Assembly (NCBI RefSeq): GCF_016741875.1
Contig: NZ_JAERRF010000009.1
Location: forward strand, 124,001-188,000
Reading direction: 5' to 3'
DNA length: 64,000 nucleotides
From: Streptomyces coffeae
GTDB lineage: Bacteria; Actinomycetota; Actinomycetes; Streptomycetales; Streptomycetaceae
Part shown: piece by piece, positions 55,447 through 64,000 of the stretch
Position numbering within the stretch: position 1 is the first letter of the stretch
Layout of the letters: each line of letters starts with the position of its first letter
Made by a program: the position numbers and the translations under genes
Notes under the pieces: generated by a model
What the model was told of the DNA's origin: nothing
The model's input: the letters and a program-made list of their open reading frames with translations, nothing else
Database searches by the model: none

Positions 55447-56177
55447 CCGCGCACCGCCTGCCCTGGAGCGGTCTCGACCACAGTGTCCGAGAGAAGCCCG
55501 ATGAGGACGTCGCGGTCCATGAATTCGTGATGATCCGCATCGATCACGTGATGGCCTTGATGGTCCGTCGTTCTCTCCTGCCACCCGGACATCTGCTCGG
55601 TGGTGACGATACTGTCGCGGCGTCCCGACACCGATCGGAGCGATGTACGCGTCAGCGGTGCGGACGGTACTCGATAGTCGGCCATGAGACGCAGGTCGGA
55701 GCGCATCGTCGCGACGGCGTAACCGGCGGACTCGGACTCACGGACCCAGGGAGGCAGCAGGGCCGTCAACTCCGCCAGGGGCGGGTTCGCCGCGGGGAAG
55801 GTGCTCCAGTACTCCGGCGATCGGGCCGCGGCCACCACCAGCGAACCAGGCGCCGCCCCTTCGGCTTCGAGCTTTCTCGCAACCTCATAGGCGATGACCG
55901 CACCGAGGCTGATGCCGAGGAAAACCATCGGTCCGCTTCGGCTCGGATCGCGTAATTCGGAGCTGAGGCAATCGACAACCTCGGACAGGTTGCTCGGCGA
56001 GGGCTCCCGCAATCGATCCTCGCGCCCCGGCAGCTGCACCCCCATCAGGTTCAGTCCCGGGGGACACGCCGACGCGATCGATCGCAGGCGCAGGCAACCC
56101 GCGCCCGACTGCGGGAACACCACCACTGTCGTGGCGGCGCTCACGTCGGCCGCGGTGAAGGATCGCAGATAGGTCAC
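55443..56177 (-). CDS. Type II thioesterase
   Basis: The 244-residue alpha/beta hydrolase of the RedJ/GrsT-like external thioesterase type has VVFPQSGAGCL (oxyanion strand), LPGREDRLRE, the nucleophile GISLGAVIAYE (GxSxG) and a C-terminal histidine in DADHHEFM. It should release or proofread acyl or aminoacyl groups on the carrier of the A-T protein, whose gene overlaps it by 4 nt upstream. In a NikP2-like scheme it frees the hydroxylated amino acid. Confidence 0.88.
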   Translation of the reverse strand: MTYLRSFTAADVSAATTVVVFPQSGAGCLRLRSIASACPPGLNLMGVQLPGREDRLREPSPSNLSEVVDCLSSELRDPSRSGPMVFLGISLGAVIAYEVARKLEAEGAAPGSLVVAAARSPEYWSTFPAANPPLAELTALLPPWVRESESAGYAVATMRSDLRLMADYRVPSAPLTRTSLRSVSGRRDSIVTTEQMSGWQERTTDHQGHHVIDADHHEFMDRDVLIGLLSDTVVETAPGQAVRG

Positions 56178-57949
56178 GCCGGCCTCGTCTCGTCGATCAG
56201 GGTGGCCAGTGCCCGAGGAGTCCTGGCCGTGAGGACATCGGTGATCGAGACGGTGACCTCGAGCTCCGCTTCTATCCGAGAGGCCAGTTGAGCGGCAAGC
56301 AGTGAATGTCCACCGACGGCGAAGAAGTCGGAGTCCGCGGAGACGCTGTGTCCGAACACTCCGCTCCAGGCACTGAGGACGCTGTCGAGGACGTGACCGT
56401 CATGCACGGGCTGGGCGTCGTCCGCACCCCCATCATCCTGGCGGGACCGTTCGGCATCGCCGAGCGCGGCCACCTCGCGACGCGAAACCTTACCGGTCGG
56501 CTCGAGGGGAACGTCGACGATGCCATGCAGGAACGTCGGGCACAGCTGTCGTGGCAACCGGGCGGCAAACCGGGAGGTGAGCTGCTCTCGCAGGCCATGG
56601 TCCAGTGGGGCGCCGGATACCGTTTGGAGACCGATGGCGAGTGTGTGCGGATCGCCTCGCAGATAGGCCACCGCCCTTGCGATGTCCGGTATTTCGCAGG
56701 CAATGCTCTCGATCTCTTCAAGCTCGATGCGAAAGCCCCCGACTTTGACCTGATCGTCGATCCTGCCGAGGCAATTCAGCTGCCCATCGGCGCGCAGTAC
56801 CCCAAGGTCACCCGTACGGAAATATCGGGCCCCGTTCCAGTCGATGAACCGATCCGCGCCCGCCGCGCTCGTGCTGACGTATCCGAGGGCGACTCCGGTG
56901 CCACCGATGAGGATCTCACCGGTGACGCCGGCGGGGACCTCGTTCAGGTGGGCATCGACGACGGTGACGGTGTAGCCCGACAACGGACGACCGGTCGAGC
57001 GGGGGTCGTCGCCGCGAGCGGTATCGGCCATGGTGGCGGCGATGGTGGTTTCGGTCGGGCCGTAGACGTTGATCACTCGGTCGGCGATCTCCTGGAGCCG
57101 AACGACGAGGGAGTCCGGGCAGTGCTCTCCGGCCACCACGGCAACCTCGACCGGCGGGAGCTTCTCGATCGCCGCGTAGAGCGAGGGGGTCATGCAGAGG
57201 TTGTCGATCTGCCGTGCGGCCAGGGCCTGTGCCACGTTCCCGAGCGTGGGGTCGATCGCGACGCAGGTGACGCCGTTGACGAAGGGAGTGAGTATCGACC
57301 ACAGCCAGCCGTCGAAACCAGGAGAGACAACCGAAACGGCTCGACTGCCCGGCCGGTATCCCAGCGATTCGGCATTGTCCAGGAGGTTCTCCAAGGCGGC
57401 GCATCCGACGCGAACGCCCTTCGGGCGACCGGTGGTACCTGAGGTGTAGACGACGTACGCCTCCGCTCCGCGCTCCCTTCCGGTCGCGTCGCCGTAACCG
57501 AGCTCGGCGAGGGTAGGGCCGGTGGACTGGGTCTCGGAGTGGGACGTCTCGATGACCATGAGGCCCAGGTCTGCGGCATTCGGTTCCGATGACACGAGCG
57601 CCGAGCAACCGGCATCCTGCGTTGTCCAGCGCAGCCGCTCGACCGGGTGCCGTTCGTCGAGCAGCACCGCCGACGAACCGTTTGCCCAGATCGCCAGCAG
57701 GCTGCTCAGCGCGTAGCGCGACCGGCCGGCCATCACGGCGACTCGATCGCCCGCCTCGACTCCAGCCCGCTCAAGTCGCCCGGCCAGCGTCCGCGTCGAA
57801 GTGGCGATTTCTCCCCAGGTCAGCTCGCCGTCGTCGATCCCGATGGACCCGATCCCGCCGGGGTACTCGGATGCCCAGCGTTCCAGCGCCTTCATCGCGC
57901 GCGATACATGAGGAATGGCTGGAGTGCTGGTTAAAGCAGGTCTACTCAC
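56174..57949 (-). CDS. NRPS adenylation-thiolation (A-T) didomain protein
   Basis: The 591-residue stand-alone loading protein has an A domain (about 20-490) with YTSGTTGRPKG near 168, VYGPTETTI, FRTGDLG and the catalytic lysine in EPTGKVSRR, and a carrier domain with FFAVGGHSLLAA (Ser near 546). The specificity code aligned by hand reads D-G-W-C-V-A-V-I-A-K, which I cannot assign. Start is GTG 57949 behind GGGGGAG. Codon 6 is TTA (57932-57934), the rare leucine codon read by the bldA tRNA, so translation should depend on developmental state. No condensation domain is present, so it probably activates one amino acid for modification in trans. Confidence 0.9.
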   Translation of the reverse strand: MSRPALTSTPAIPHVSRAMKALERWASEYPGGIGSIGIDDGELTWGEIATSTRTLAGRLERAGVEAGDRVAVMAGRSRYALSSLLAIWANGSSAVLLDERHPVERLRWTTQDAGCSALVSSEPNAADLGLMVIETSHSETQSTGPTLAELGYGDATGRERGAEAYVVYTSGTTGRPKGVRVGCAALENLLDNAESLGYRPGSRAVSVVSPGFDGWLWSILTPFVNGVTCVAIDPTLGNVAQALAARQIDNLCMTPSLYAAIEKLPPVEVAVVAGEHCPDSLVVRLQEIADRVINVYGPTETTIAATMADTARGDDPRSTGRPLSGYTVTVVDAHLNEVPAGVTGEILIGGTGVALGYVSTSAAGADRFIDWNGARYFRTGDLGVLRADGQLNCLGRIDDQVKVGGFRIELEEIESIACEIPDIARAVAYLRGDPHTLAIGLQTVSGAPLDHGLREQLTSRFAARLPRQLCPTFLHGIVDVPLEPTGKVSRREVAALGDAERSRQDDGGADDAQPVHDGHVLDSVLSAWSGVFGHSVSADSDFFAVGGHSLLAAQLASRIEAELEVTVSITDVLTARTPRALATLIDETRPA

Positions 57950-58015
57950 GACATCTCCCCCGTAGGTTCATCAGGAAGCTCCCGGCGCGTCGACTAGTTC
58001 GGCACGCCGCCTCCA

Positions 58016-58723
58016 TCATCGCGGCTTGGTGGCCCACAGAATGACATTCGTGCCGAAGAACTTCTTTCGCCAGCCAATTCCTTTGAAACCAAGTCCACTC
58101 AGAATTTCGGCGATATGTCGTGGCGACTCGAAGGCGAGCGTACTGGATTCCAGATAGCTGTAGGACGATCGGTCACGGGCCACAACCTGCCCCAGCAGCG
58201 GAACGACGGTGCGCACTCCCCACTTCACGACCGGCTTCGCGAGGCCGCTCGGGGGGCACGTTTCGAGAATCACCACCCGGCCACCGGGCTTGAGAACTCG
58301 GTACTGCTCGCGAAGCACTCCGTCCAGGTCTTCGACGTTCCTGAGGAGATAGCCCTGGGTGATTCCGTCGATTGACTCGTTTTCGAAGGGCAGGCAGGCT
58401 GCGTCCGCCTGCCGCCATCGGACCGCGTCTGCCCCGGACTTGGTCCTCGCACGTCGTAGCATCTCCTCCGAGAAATCGACGCCCGTCACAGTGGCGGCAG
58501 GGTACTTGCGTGCCGCCGCCAAGGCGATCACACCGGTCCCGGTGGCCAGGTCCACGAGCTGTCCGCCGGCGGGCGGTGCGACACGTGCGGCCACCTCACG
58601 ACACCATGCGTCATGACGGCCGAGCGTCATGACAAAGTTCATCCGATCGTAGTACCCGGCGATCTTCTCGAAGATCCCATGCACTTCGGAGCCTTTGCCA
58701 CGGGGCGTGCGGTCATTGGTCAC
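58016..58723 (-). CDS. MenG/UbiE-like C-methyltransferase
   Basis: The 235-residue SAM methyltransferase has the UbiE/MenG pattern: VHGIFEKIAGYYDRMNFVMT at the start, motif I VDLATGTGV, LPFENESIDGITQGYLLRNV and RVLKPGGRVVILE. Such enzymes C-methylate prenylated quinone rings, or related aromatics. I chose the GTG at 58723 with GGAGG nine bases upstream; it overlaps the UbiA gene end by 11 nt. A second menaquinone-type pathway is unlikely from this context, so methylation of the pathway's own prenylated intermediate is the more probable role. Confidence 0.88.
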   Translation of the reverse strand: MTNDRTPRGKGSEVHGIFEKIAGYYDRMNFVMTLGRHDAWCREVAARVAPPAGGQLVDLATGTGVIALAAARKYPAATVTGVDFSEEMLRRARTKSGADAVRWRQADAACLPFENESIDGITQGYLLRNVEDLDGVLREQYRVLKPGGRVVILETCPPSGLAKPVVKWGVRTVVPLLGQVVARDRSSYSYLESSTLAFESPRHIAEILSGLGFKGIGWRKKFFGTNVILWATKPR

Positions 58724-59738
58724 CGTTGGGGCCTCCTCCAACTGGAATGCTCACCTCTGACTCCGTGCGGTCCAGATGGCGACTGGCCCTGGAGTCCCTT
58801 CCGGACACATCCGTCCAGACCATGACCGCAAGAGCGAGGAGCCCGATCAGCGCTGAGCCCACCGACGGTCGCCACGCGAAGAGCAGGAGGCCGAGGAACA
58901 CCACGGACACATACATGTCGCGTTGGCCGACCAGGTTGTACTCGAGCTGCGTTCGGGCCCGGACCATGGAGATCATGTTAGCCACGGCCGGCAGTGTCAT
59001 GAGGCCCACATAAGCCAGGCGATCGGGCAGCCCGGTGACCAGAACGAGCACCGGGAACGCGGCATAGACCAGTGTGGTCGCTATCGCGGCGGCCCAGGCG
59101 GCGGAGCGCTGTGATGACATGAGCGCTGGAATCGTCCTGAGTCCGGCCGCCTTGTCTCCGGCGTAGTCGGGAACATTTTTCATGATTCCCTTCGCGAAGT
59201 ACCAGAAGAACAGGAACGCCCCAAGGGCAACTGGCTGGTAGGAGTCGTACTGAGGAATCTCCCACCACGAGTCTCCCAGAAGCGCGCCCGCGATGAACGG
59301 TTCGGTGACTGCCATCGCGAACACGGCCATACCTGTGACCGGACGGCCCTTGAGCCGGAATCTCGGTGAGGAGTAGCCGAGAACGAGGAACACGCTGAAC
59401 ACCCAGATGATGCTCTGGGCGAGCGACATCATCAGCGAGAGCACGAGCATGAGGCCCAGGCTTGCGTACACAATCCTCTGGAGCAGCTGCTCGCCTGCTG
59501 TTTCGACCAGCTTCAAGCGGCCGGGTACGTTCTTCCCGTCCTCCACCAGGTCCGTCACGGCGTTGTGCGCATTGGCGGCCAGAGGGGCGAGAACATGAAA
59601 CACGATGCCGAGCACCACCACGAGGTCGAAGCCGTGATCAGCCACGGATACACCCACGCAGTATGAGAGTGGGGTGACCAGAAGTGTACGAGGACGCACG
59701 AGCTCAACTATCGCGTTGAAACGTGCCACGCGGCGCAT
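58713..59738 (-). CDS. UbiA-family membrane prenyltransferase
   Basis: The 341-residue protein has about nine membrane helices. The first aspartate-rich motif reads NAVTDLVED, aligning with NDxxDxxxD except that the second position is alanine. The second is DYAGDKAAGLRTIP. It should transfer an isoprenoid diphosphate onto an aromatic or other acceptor in the membrane. GAGGT precedes the ATG at 59738. It is the second gene of the seven-gene operon and, with the MenG-like enzyme, suggests a prenylated and methylated ring product. Confidence 0.88.
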   Translation of the reverse strand: MRRVARFNAIVELVRPRTLLVTPLSYCVGVSVADHGFDLVVVLGIVFHVLAPLAANAHNAVTDLVEDGKNVPGRLKLVETAGEQLLQRIVYASLGLMLVLSLMMSLAQSIIWVFSVFLVLGYSSPRFRLKGRPVTGMAVFAMAVTEPFIAGALLGDSWWEIPQYDSYQPVALGAFLFFWYFAKGIMKNVPDYAGDKAAGLRTIPALMSSQRSAAWAAAIATTLVYAAFPVLVLVTGLPDRLAYVGLMTLPAVANMISMVRARTQLEYNLVGQRDMYVSVVFLGLLLFAWRPSVGSALIGLLALAVMVWTDVSGRDSRASRHLDRTESEVSIPVGGGPNGDQ

Positions 59739-59806
59739 TGGCCACCTCTCATGATGTCGTGCGTTCCAGAAGACATGTACCAGCGGCAGGTACCAGCGGC
59801 GGGAGT

Positions 59807-61210
59807 TCAGATTCTTGTGAGGGTCAGTCCGAACCCGTCACGAGGCCTGAGGGTGATGAGCGCCATGGGTTCTGGCCCTGTGGAGTCCCGCAACGATATC
59901 TCGAACTTGTCGACCACATTCATCACCAGCAGACTCATCTCCATCATGGCAAACCCCTTGCCGATGCACATATGGGCACCGGCACCGAAGGGCATATACG
60001 TTCCCTTACCGGGTGTGCCGTTCATGAAGCGCTCCGGAATAAATTCGTCAGGCCGTTCCCAGACGGTCGGATCCCTCTGGATAGCTGCGACGTTGAGCAT
60101 CACAAGCGCTCCTTCGGGAGCCTCGGCCGAGCCGATGAGCGCATCCTTCTTTGCATGCCGTGGAATGGTCGGAGACGGCGGGAACAGCCGCATACTCTCA
60201 TTGATGACGCATTCCAGAAATGCGCCGCTTCGCAGCTCCTTGTGCCCCCGTGGAGCACCCTCGTGATCCATCGATGCAGACGAACGCACCTCCTGGCGAA
60301 CGCGCTGCTGAATGTCCGGGTAACACGCGAGCAGATACAGGATCCACGTCAGTGCACTGGCCGTGGTCTCGTACGCGGCCAAGAACGTGGTCAGAACTTC
60401 GTCCCGCACCTCGAGATCGGTCAATGGTTCCGCGGCGTCGCCGACTCTGGCCTCCAGCAGAAGATCCAGAAGGTCGCCGTGCTGTTCGTCGGATCTGCGT
60501 CGTTCCTGTATGAGCCGATAGACGAGATCATCGAGATTGTGCAAGGTCGAGGTGAATTGACGGTTACGCCGACTCGGCACGCTCACCGGTAAGGAGAACG
60601 GCCCCCGGAGCCGACGTTCGACGAAGTCGAGCAGGAACGAGGCCGTTGCCGGCGTGATGATGTCGGACACTGTGTCGCCGTACCGGCTGAACATGCAGAT
60701 CGACACGCTGTCGAGGGCGACGGCCAGCATTTCCTCGTGAACATTCAGGTCTGTTCGGTCCTGATGTTCCCATCGCCTGGTGCGTTCGGCCATCACGGTG
60801 GCCATCTTCCGCTGCATGCCCGCAAGGCTGGAGCGGCTGTACATGGGCTGAAGCGCCCTCCGCCGCTTCAACCAGTTGTCATGGTTCGGATTACTGATCA
60901 ACCCGTCCCCGAGCACCAGCCTCAGCGGATTCTTGCCGTCCGGCTTGCCGAAGGTATGAATGTCCGAGAGGACAATGTCCGCCGCAGTGCTTCGATTGAC
61001 GAAAAGTATGCTCTTGGGGCCGACATGGAAAGACGACACTTCACTGCCGTCCGAAGCGGCGTACTGGATGGCATTCAGCAGGTTCGCCCGCAGTCGCAGA
61101 GCATCTCCGAGCACCGGAACGCGCACCCCTGGTGCTGTCGGCGACGAGAGAACACCACTGTTATGCCGTATCTGCCTCGTGGGCAATGCGCTGCTTGCAG
61201 TTCCCGCCAT
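59807..61210 (-). CDS. Cytochrome P450, first gene of the UbiA/NRPS operon
   Basis: The 467-residue P450 is longer than most Streptomyces P450s. The I-helix is FLAAYETTASALTW, ExxR is NESMRLFPP, and the heme loop is FGAGAHMCIG (Cys near 413). The layout (PERF, then GTYMPFGAGAHMCIGKGFA) is like CYP102/CYP4-type sequences acting on lipidic or terpenoid chains, so oxidation of the prenyl chain is plausible. Codon 207 is TTA (60590-60592), a second bldA-dependent site in the operon. AGAGGG precedes the ATG. Confidence 0.88.
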   Translation of the reverse strand: MAGTASSALPTRQIRHNSGVLSSPTAPGVRVPVLGDALRLRANLLNAIQYAASDGSEVSSFHVGPKSILFVNRSTAADIVLSDIHTFGKPDGKNPLRLVLGDGLISNPNHDNWLKRRRALQPMYSRSSLAGMQRKMATVMAERTRRWEHQDRTDLNVHEEMLAVALDSVSICMFSRYGDTVSDIITPATASFLLDFVERRLRGPFSLPVSVPSRRNRQFTSTLHNLDDLVYRLIQERRRSDEQHGDLLDLLLEARVGDAAEPLTDLEVRDEVLTTFLAAYETTASALTWILYLLACYPDIQQRVRQEVRSSASMDHEGAPRGHKELRSGAFLECVINESMRLFPPSPTIPRHAKKDALIGSAEAPEGALVMLNVAAIQRDPTVWERPDEFIPERFMNGTPGKGTYMPFGAGAHMCIGKGFAMMEMSLLVMNVVDKFEISLRDSTGPEPMALITLRPRDGFGLTLTRI

Positions 61211-61561
61211 CCCCGATCCCTCTGGTCAGCCGATGTGTCTCGCAGAGCGCTGGATATGGAGTCCAAATCGAGTACACGGGGAAGACAGTTGCTTCCGCCT
61301 ACCGCAGGCATACCGAGATCCCCCGTTGTCACGAAGATCTTTCCTACCCCGAAAAGGTCAAGTGGCACAACAATCTGACAGGAAGCTGCCACCCGGTCCA
61401 GGGCTTTGTACTTCCTATGAGCCCGTAGCACGATCATGGCTGGTATGCAGTCCAACGGGACGAAGCTGTCGTGGAGTTCGAGACGTCTTTCCCCGCGGAT
61501 GGCAAGGCGTTGACGTGGTGCAGGGGAACGAGCGTGTGCGCCGACTCTTGGACGCCGGTCT
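61211..61561. other. Promoter-bearing gap upstream of the UbiA/NRPS operon
   Basis: A stretch of 351 nt, visibly less GC-rich than most of the window around 61300-61450. No coding frame is recognisable. It should contain the promoter of the minus-strand operon; no regulator gene lies nearby. Confidence 0.4.
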
Positions 61562-61880
61562 TCAAAGCTCCCTTCGCATGAGAACGCACATCGTCTCGTG
61601 GCGACGCATCGATCCGTCAGGACCTTCCTCGTCCCAGGCATCGGGTTCGCGGCCGAACGCGCTGTAGCCCAGGCGCTCGTACAAGGCGCGAGCCCGAGGG
61701 TTGTTCTCCTCCACGGCGAGTTCGGCCCTGCGCAGGCCGCGGCTCCTGATCCTCTGCTCGGCGGCTCGGATCAGCAGCGTTCCCAGACCGCGGGACTGGA
61801 GTGCCGGAATCACAGCGAGCTGCCACAAGGTCCCGGCTCCGTTGGAAACCTGATAGTCGATACCGCCGATCGCGACCGGC
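61562..61880 (-). pseudogene. GNAT acetyltransferase fragment
   Basis: The frame reads VAIGGIDYQVSNGAG, then TLWQLAVIPALQSRGLGTLL (acetyl-CoA loop of the Q/RxxGxG/A type) and ARALYERLGYSAFG, the C-terminal half of a GNAT fold. An in-frame stop lies just before this and no good start is present; a plausible ATG exists only in a neighbouring frame. About half of the normal 140-160 residues are missing, so this is probably a truncated or frameshifted gene. Confidence 0.55.
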
Positions 61881-62264
61881 AGATCCGGGTGCGGCCCCCT
61901 CGTTCATGCTCCCCTCGGGCCGGTCAGGAATACACCGGCACCGGCAGTGAGCAGATGTTGTACCTGTTGCCTACACAGCAGGCGGTCAGGGCGAGGCGGA
62001 TCACGCCTTCACCGGGCTTCGGCGACGACGTTTCCGTTGCGGTCCTTGGCCCAGATCGCGCCGTCGCCGAGCTGATCGCCACGGGATCCGCGTCTCTCCA
62101 GCGTGCCGGAATGTGGTCGGTACGTCGTTAGCGCTGAGTACACAACTGCGTTGATAATGAGTGCACTTGTGGCTGATACAGGGGGCACCCCACAGCGCGT
62201 CGGCTGCCTGGGCCGGCCGGACCACCGCCCCGCCTCTCTCCGCACCGCCCCCCACCGGCCGGGA
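61881..62264. other. 384-nt stretch without a recognised gene
   Basis: A minus-strand frame ending at 62009 has a tail reading GDGAIWAKDRNGNVVAEAR that looks protein-like, but I cannot place it in a family, and most of the frame does not look coding. It may be another gene remnant. Confidence 0.35.
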
Positions 62265-64000
62265 TCAGCAGATGTCGCGGTACGGGACCTCAGGGATGTA
62301 CGTGGACCAGTCGGCGCGCGACAGGCCGCCGCCCGCGCGTTCGCAGACGGCGGCGGTGGCGCGGGCGGGGTCGACGGGGTAGGCCCTGAGGGGGGTCCGG
62401 GCCCCGGCCACGAGCAGGGTCCGGTCGTCGGGGCTGAACGCGATCGCCAGGACGGGGTCGGCAGCGGTGCTGAGCGTGGTCCCCAGCGGGCGCCCCGAGG
62501 CGGCGTCCCACAGCTGGACCGTGCCTTTCGTGCCCGCCACGGCCAGTGTCGCGCCGTCGTGCGAGTAGGCGAGGGCGGCCACCGGCTCCTCCTTCCGGGC
62601 TTGGCCCGAGTACGTTCCGGAGAGCGAGCCCAGGGAGCGCACCCCGTCGCCGTCGTACACGGTCACCCGGTCGTAGGGGCCGCCCAGGGCGAGCCGTTCG
62701 CCGTCGGGGCTGTAGGCGAGCGCGTGGGCGTCCATCTGCCCGATGGCACCCGGGGCCCGGTGGGCCGAGGGCAGGGTGAAGCCGATCCCGTGCGTGGTCG
62801 CCAGCTGTCGCCCGTCGGGGCGCACCGCCATGGCCCCGGCCGGAGGAACAAACCAGGTGCCTGTTCTGCCAGGGGCCTTCTCGGTATGCCGCGCCGCCTT
62901 TGTGCGGCGCTGTGCATCCCACTGCTCCAGGAAGGCTCCGGGGTCCGGCCGGAGGGCGAAGAGAGAGGAGCCGTCCGGGCTCAGCGCGATGGCATCAGCG
63001 CTCTCCGTCTCCTTGATGTCCGTCGCGAGCACCAGCTCCGCCCGCTTGCGGTTCTCCCGCAGATCCCACACCGTGATCCGTTCCGGGCGCGCCCCGGTCC
63101 GTGCCCGGTCCCCCGGGGCGTCCCGTACCTGCTGCGCGCCGACCCCATAGGCCAGAGTCCGCCCGTCGCCGCTGAACGCCAGGTGCGCCCAGCACTGCTC
63201 GCTCTTCCTCAGCGGCCGGTCGGCCGTGCCGCAGTCGACCGGCGGCAGCGAGGCCGCCCGGCTGCCGCCGTCGGTACGCCGCGCCTCGAACCGCATCCGC
63301 CTCCCGTGGAGGCGAGCCGTGACGACCAACCGCCCGTCGGGGCTGAACGCGGCCTTCTGGGCTGGTTCCCGGCGCCGGGGGGAGGCGGTGGCATCGCCCA
63401 GGAACAGCGTCCGCACGGCGTCGGTGCCGTCGCCGATCCCCTCCTGGTACCGGATCACGCCCCGGTCCAGATCGAGCCAGTGGCCCGGGGCGTACTCGCT
63501 GGCCAGCCGGTGCGAGTAGACCGCCTTGGCGGAATCCGCGGAGATCCGCCACAGCGTGATCTTCTGGTCGCCCACCGTGGAGACGAACCGCCCGTCGCGG
63601 CTGAATCGGACGCCGTCCAGCGTGTCGGCGTCGTAGGGGATCCGCAGTGTCTTCCCGGACCTCAGGTCCCAGATGACCGGCTTCTCGCTGCCGACCACCA
63701 GCCTGCGGCCCTGCGGATCGAACTCCCACGCCTTGCCGCTGTCGGGGATCTTGCCGCTACCGCAGACGGCGCGCGACAGCGCCGCCGCGCGGGGCGGGCG
63801 CACCTGACGCCGCGCGGCGATGTCCCAGAGCTCCAGGGAATGCCCCACGCACAGCGTCACGAGCCGGTCGTCCGGACTTGCGACCGCTGGGTAGATGTCC
63901 TTGCCCGTACGCTGGAACACCAAGCGCCCGCGCCGCACATCCCACAGCCCGACCGAGTGGTCGTCGGCAAGGAGCACCGTGCGCCCGCTCGGGGCGTACA
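62265..64000 (-). CDS. WD40-repeat protein, C-terminal part
   Basis: About 578 residues are visible; the frame continues past the right edge (YAPSGRT precedes VLLADDHSVGLWDVRRGR), so the start lies outside. Repeated WD40 units are clear, for example LAYSHDGATLAVAGTKGTVQ followed by LWDAASGRPLG, and IAFSPDDRTLLVAGA, with SPDG/SPDD turns spaced about 40-60 residues apart. It should form one or two beta-propellers as a scaffold. Streptomyces homologues often carry an N-terminal kinase, protease, HTH or NTPase domain; none can be seen here. Confidence 0.85.
   Translation of the reverse strand, partial: YAPSGRTVLLADDHSVGLWDVRRGRLVFQRTGKDIYPAVASPDDRLVTLCVGHSLELWDIAARRQVRPPRAAALSRAVCGSGKIPDSGKAWEFDPQGRRLVVGSEKPVIWDLRSGKTLRIPYDADTLDGVRFSRDGRFVSTVGDQKITLWRISADSAKAVYSHRLASEYAPGHWLDLDRGVIRYQEGIGDGTDAVRTLFLGDATASPRRREPAQKAAFSPDGRLVVTARLHGRRMRFEARRTDGGSRAASLPPVDCGTADRPLRKSEQCWAHLAFSGDGRTLAYGVGAQQVRDAPGDRARTGARPERITVWDLRENRKRAELVLATDIKETESADAIALSPDGSSLFALRPDPGAFLEQWDAQRRTKAARHTEKAPGRTGTWFVPPAGAMAVRPDGRQLATTHGIGFTLPSAHRAPGAIGQMDAHALAYSPDGERLALGGPYDRVTVYDGDGVRSLGSLSGTYSGQARKEEPVAALAYSHDGATLAVAGTKGTVQLWDAASGRPLGTTLSTAADPVLAIAFSPDDRTLLVAGARTPLRAYPVDPARATAAVCERAGGGLSRADWSTYIPEVPYRDIC

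Noticed and set aside
1..64000. CRISPR arrays, tRNA/rRNA genes, transposases, integrases and att sites
   Set aside because: No regularly spaced repeat array, cloverleaf or transposase/integrase translation was seen in reading both strands; a dedicated search could still find a small RNA.

Overview
The window is high-GC actinobacterial DNA with Streptomyces-type content: NRPS/PKS assembly lines, several P450s, a Tat-exported BBE oxidase, FHA-ABC fusions, a WD40 protein, rare TTA codons inside a secondary-metabolite operon, and many GTG/TTG starts. The gene mix (accessory metabolism plus several decaying genes) suggests a chromosome arm or another accessory region. No rRNA, tRNA, CRISPR array or intact insertion sequence was found by eye.

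Layout. 0-4.4 kb: the N-terminus of an XRE regulator, a DsbA-family protein, an AraC regulator, an MBL-fold protein whose metal-binding histidines are replaced, an aquaporin-like channel and a DCC-family protein. 5.1-21.4 kb: a plus-strand NRPS/PKS cluster. It holds a C-A-T-TE NRPS, a 3142-residue A-T-C-A-T-KS-KR-T-TE hybrid without an AT, a TauD-like dioxygenase and a P450. The second adenylation domain of the hybrid reads as a proline code. Proline extension by an AT-less PKS module beside NRPS and TauD genes points to the detoxin/rimosamide family. 21.4-23 kb: gene remnants and a small membrane protein. 23.1-26.6 kb: a two-gene Trypco2 / trypsin-STAND-TPR unit, a predicted NTP-dependent conflict (defence-like) system.

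27-32.1 kb: a stress or dormancy-type group with an ion channel, a CBS protein, RtcB, archease and a PPOX protein. The P-type ATPase and the PCMT here survive only as internally deleted remnants. 32.4-40.1 kb: a minus-strand catabolic-looking run (SDR, M24 peptidase fold, DUF1254, MFS, acyl-CoA ligase) divergent from a PucR-type regulator. 40.3-41.8 kb: a secreted BBE oxidase. 42.0-48.3 kb: an MFS / SRPBCC / carotenoid-oxygenase / SnoaL group behind an ATPase-HTH regulator, with three 10-bp direct repeats upstream of the MFS gene. A deleted second copy of this locus, including the repeats, lies at 21.56-21.83 kb. 48.7-53.1 kb: a DUF4232 lipoprotein and an FHA-FHA-ABC transporter.

53.1-61.2 kb: a tight seven-gene minus-strand operon (P450, UbiA prenyltransferase, MenG-like methyltransferase, A-T NRPS didomain, type II thioesterase, P450, DUF711) with TTA codons in two genes. 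I cannot match it to a known product and regard it as the best candidate for an undescribed pathway. 61.5-64 kb: a GNAT fragment and a WD40-repeat protein cut by the window edge. All assignments come from reading translations, motifs and gene order; no database search was run.
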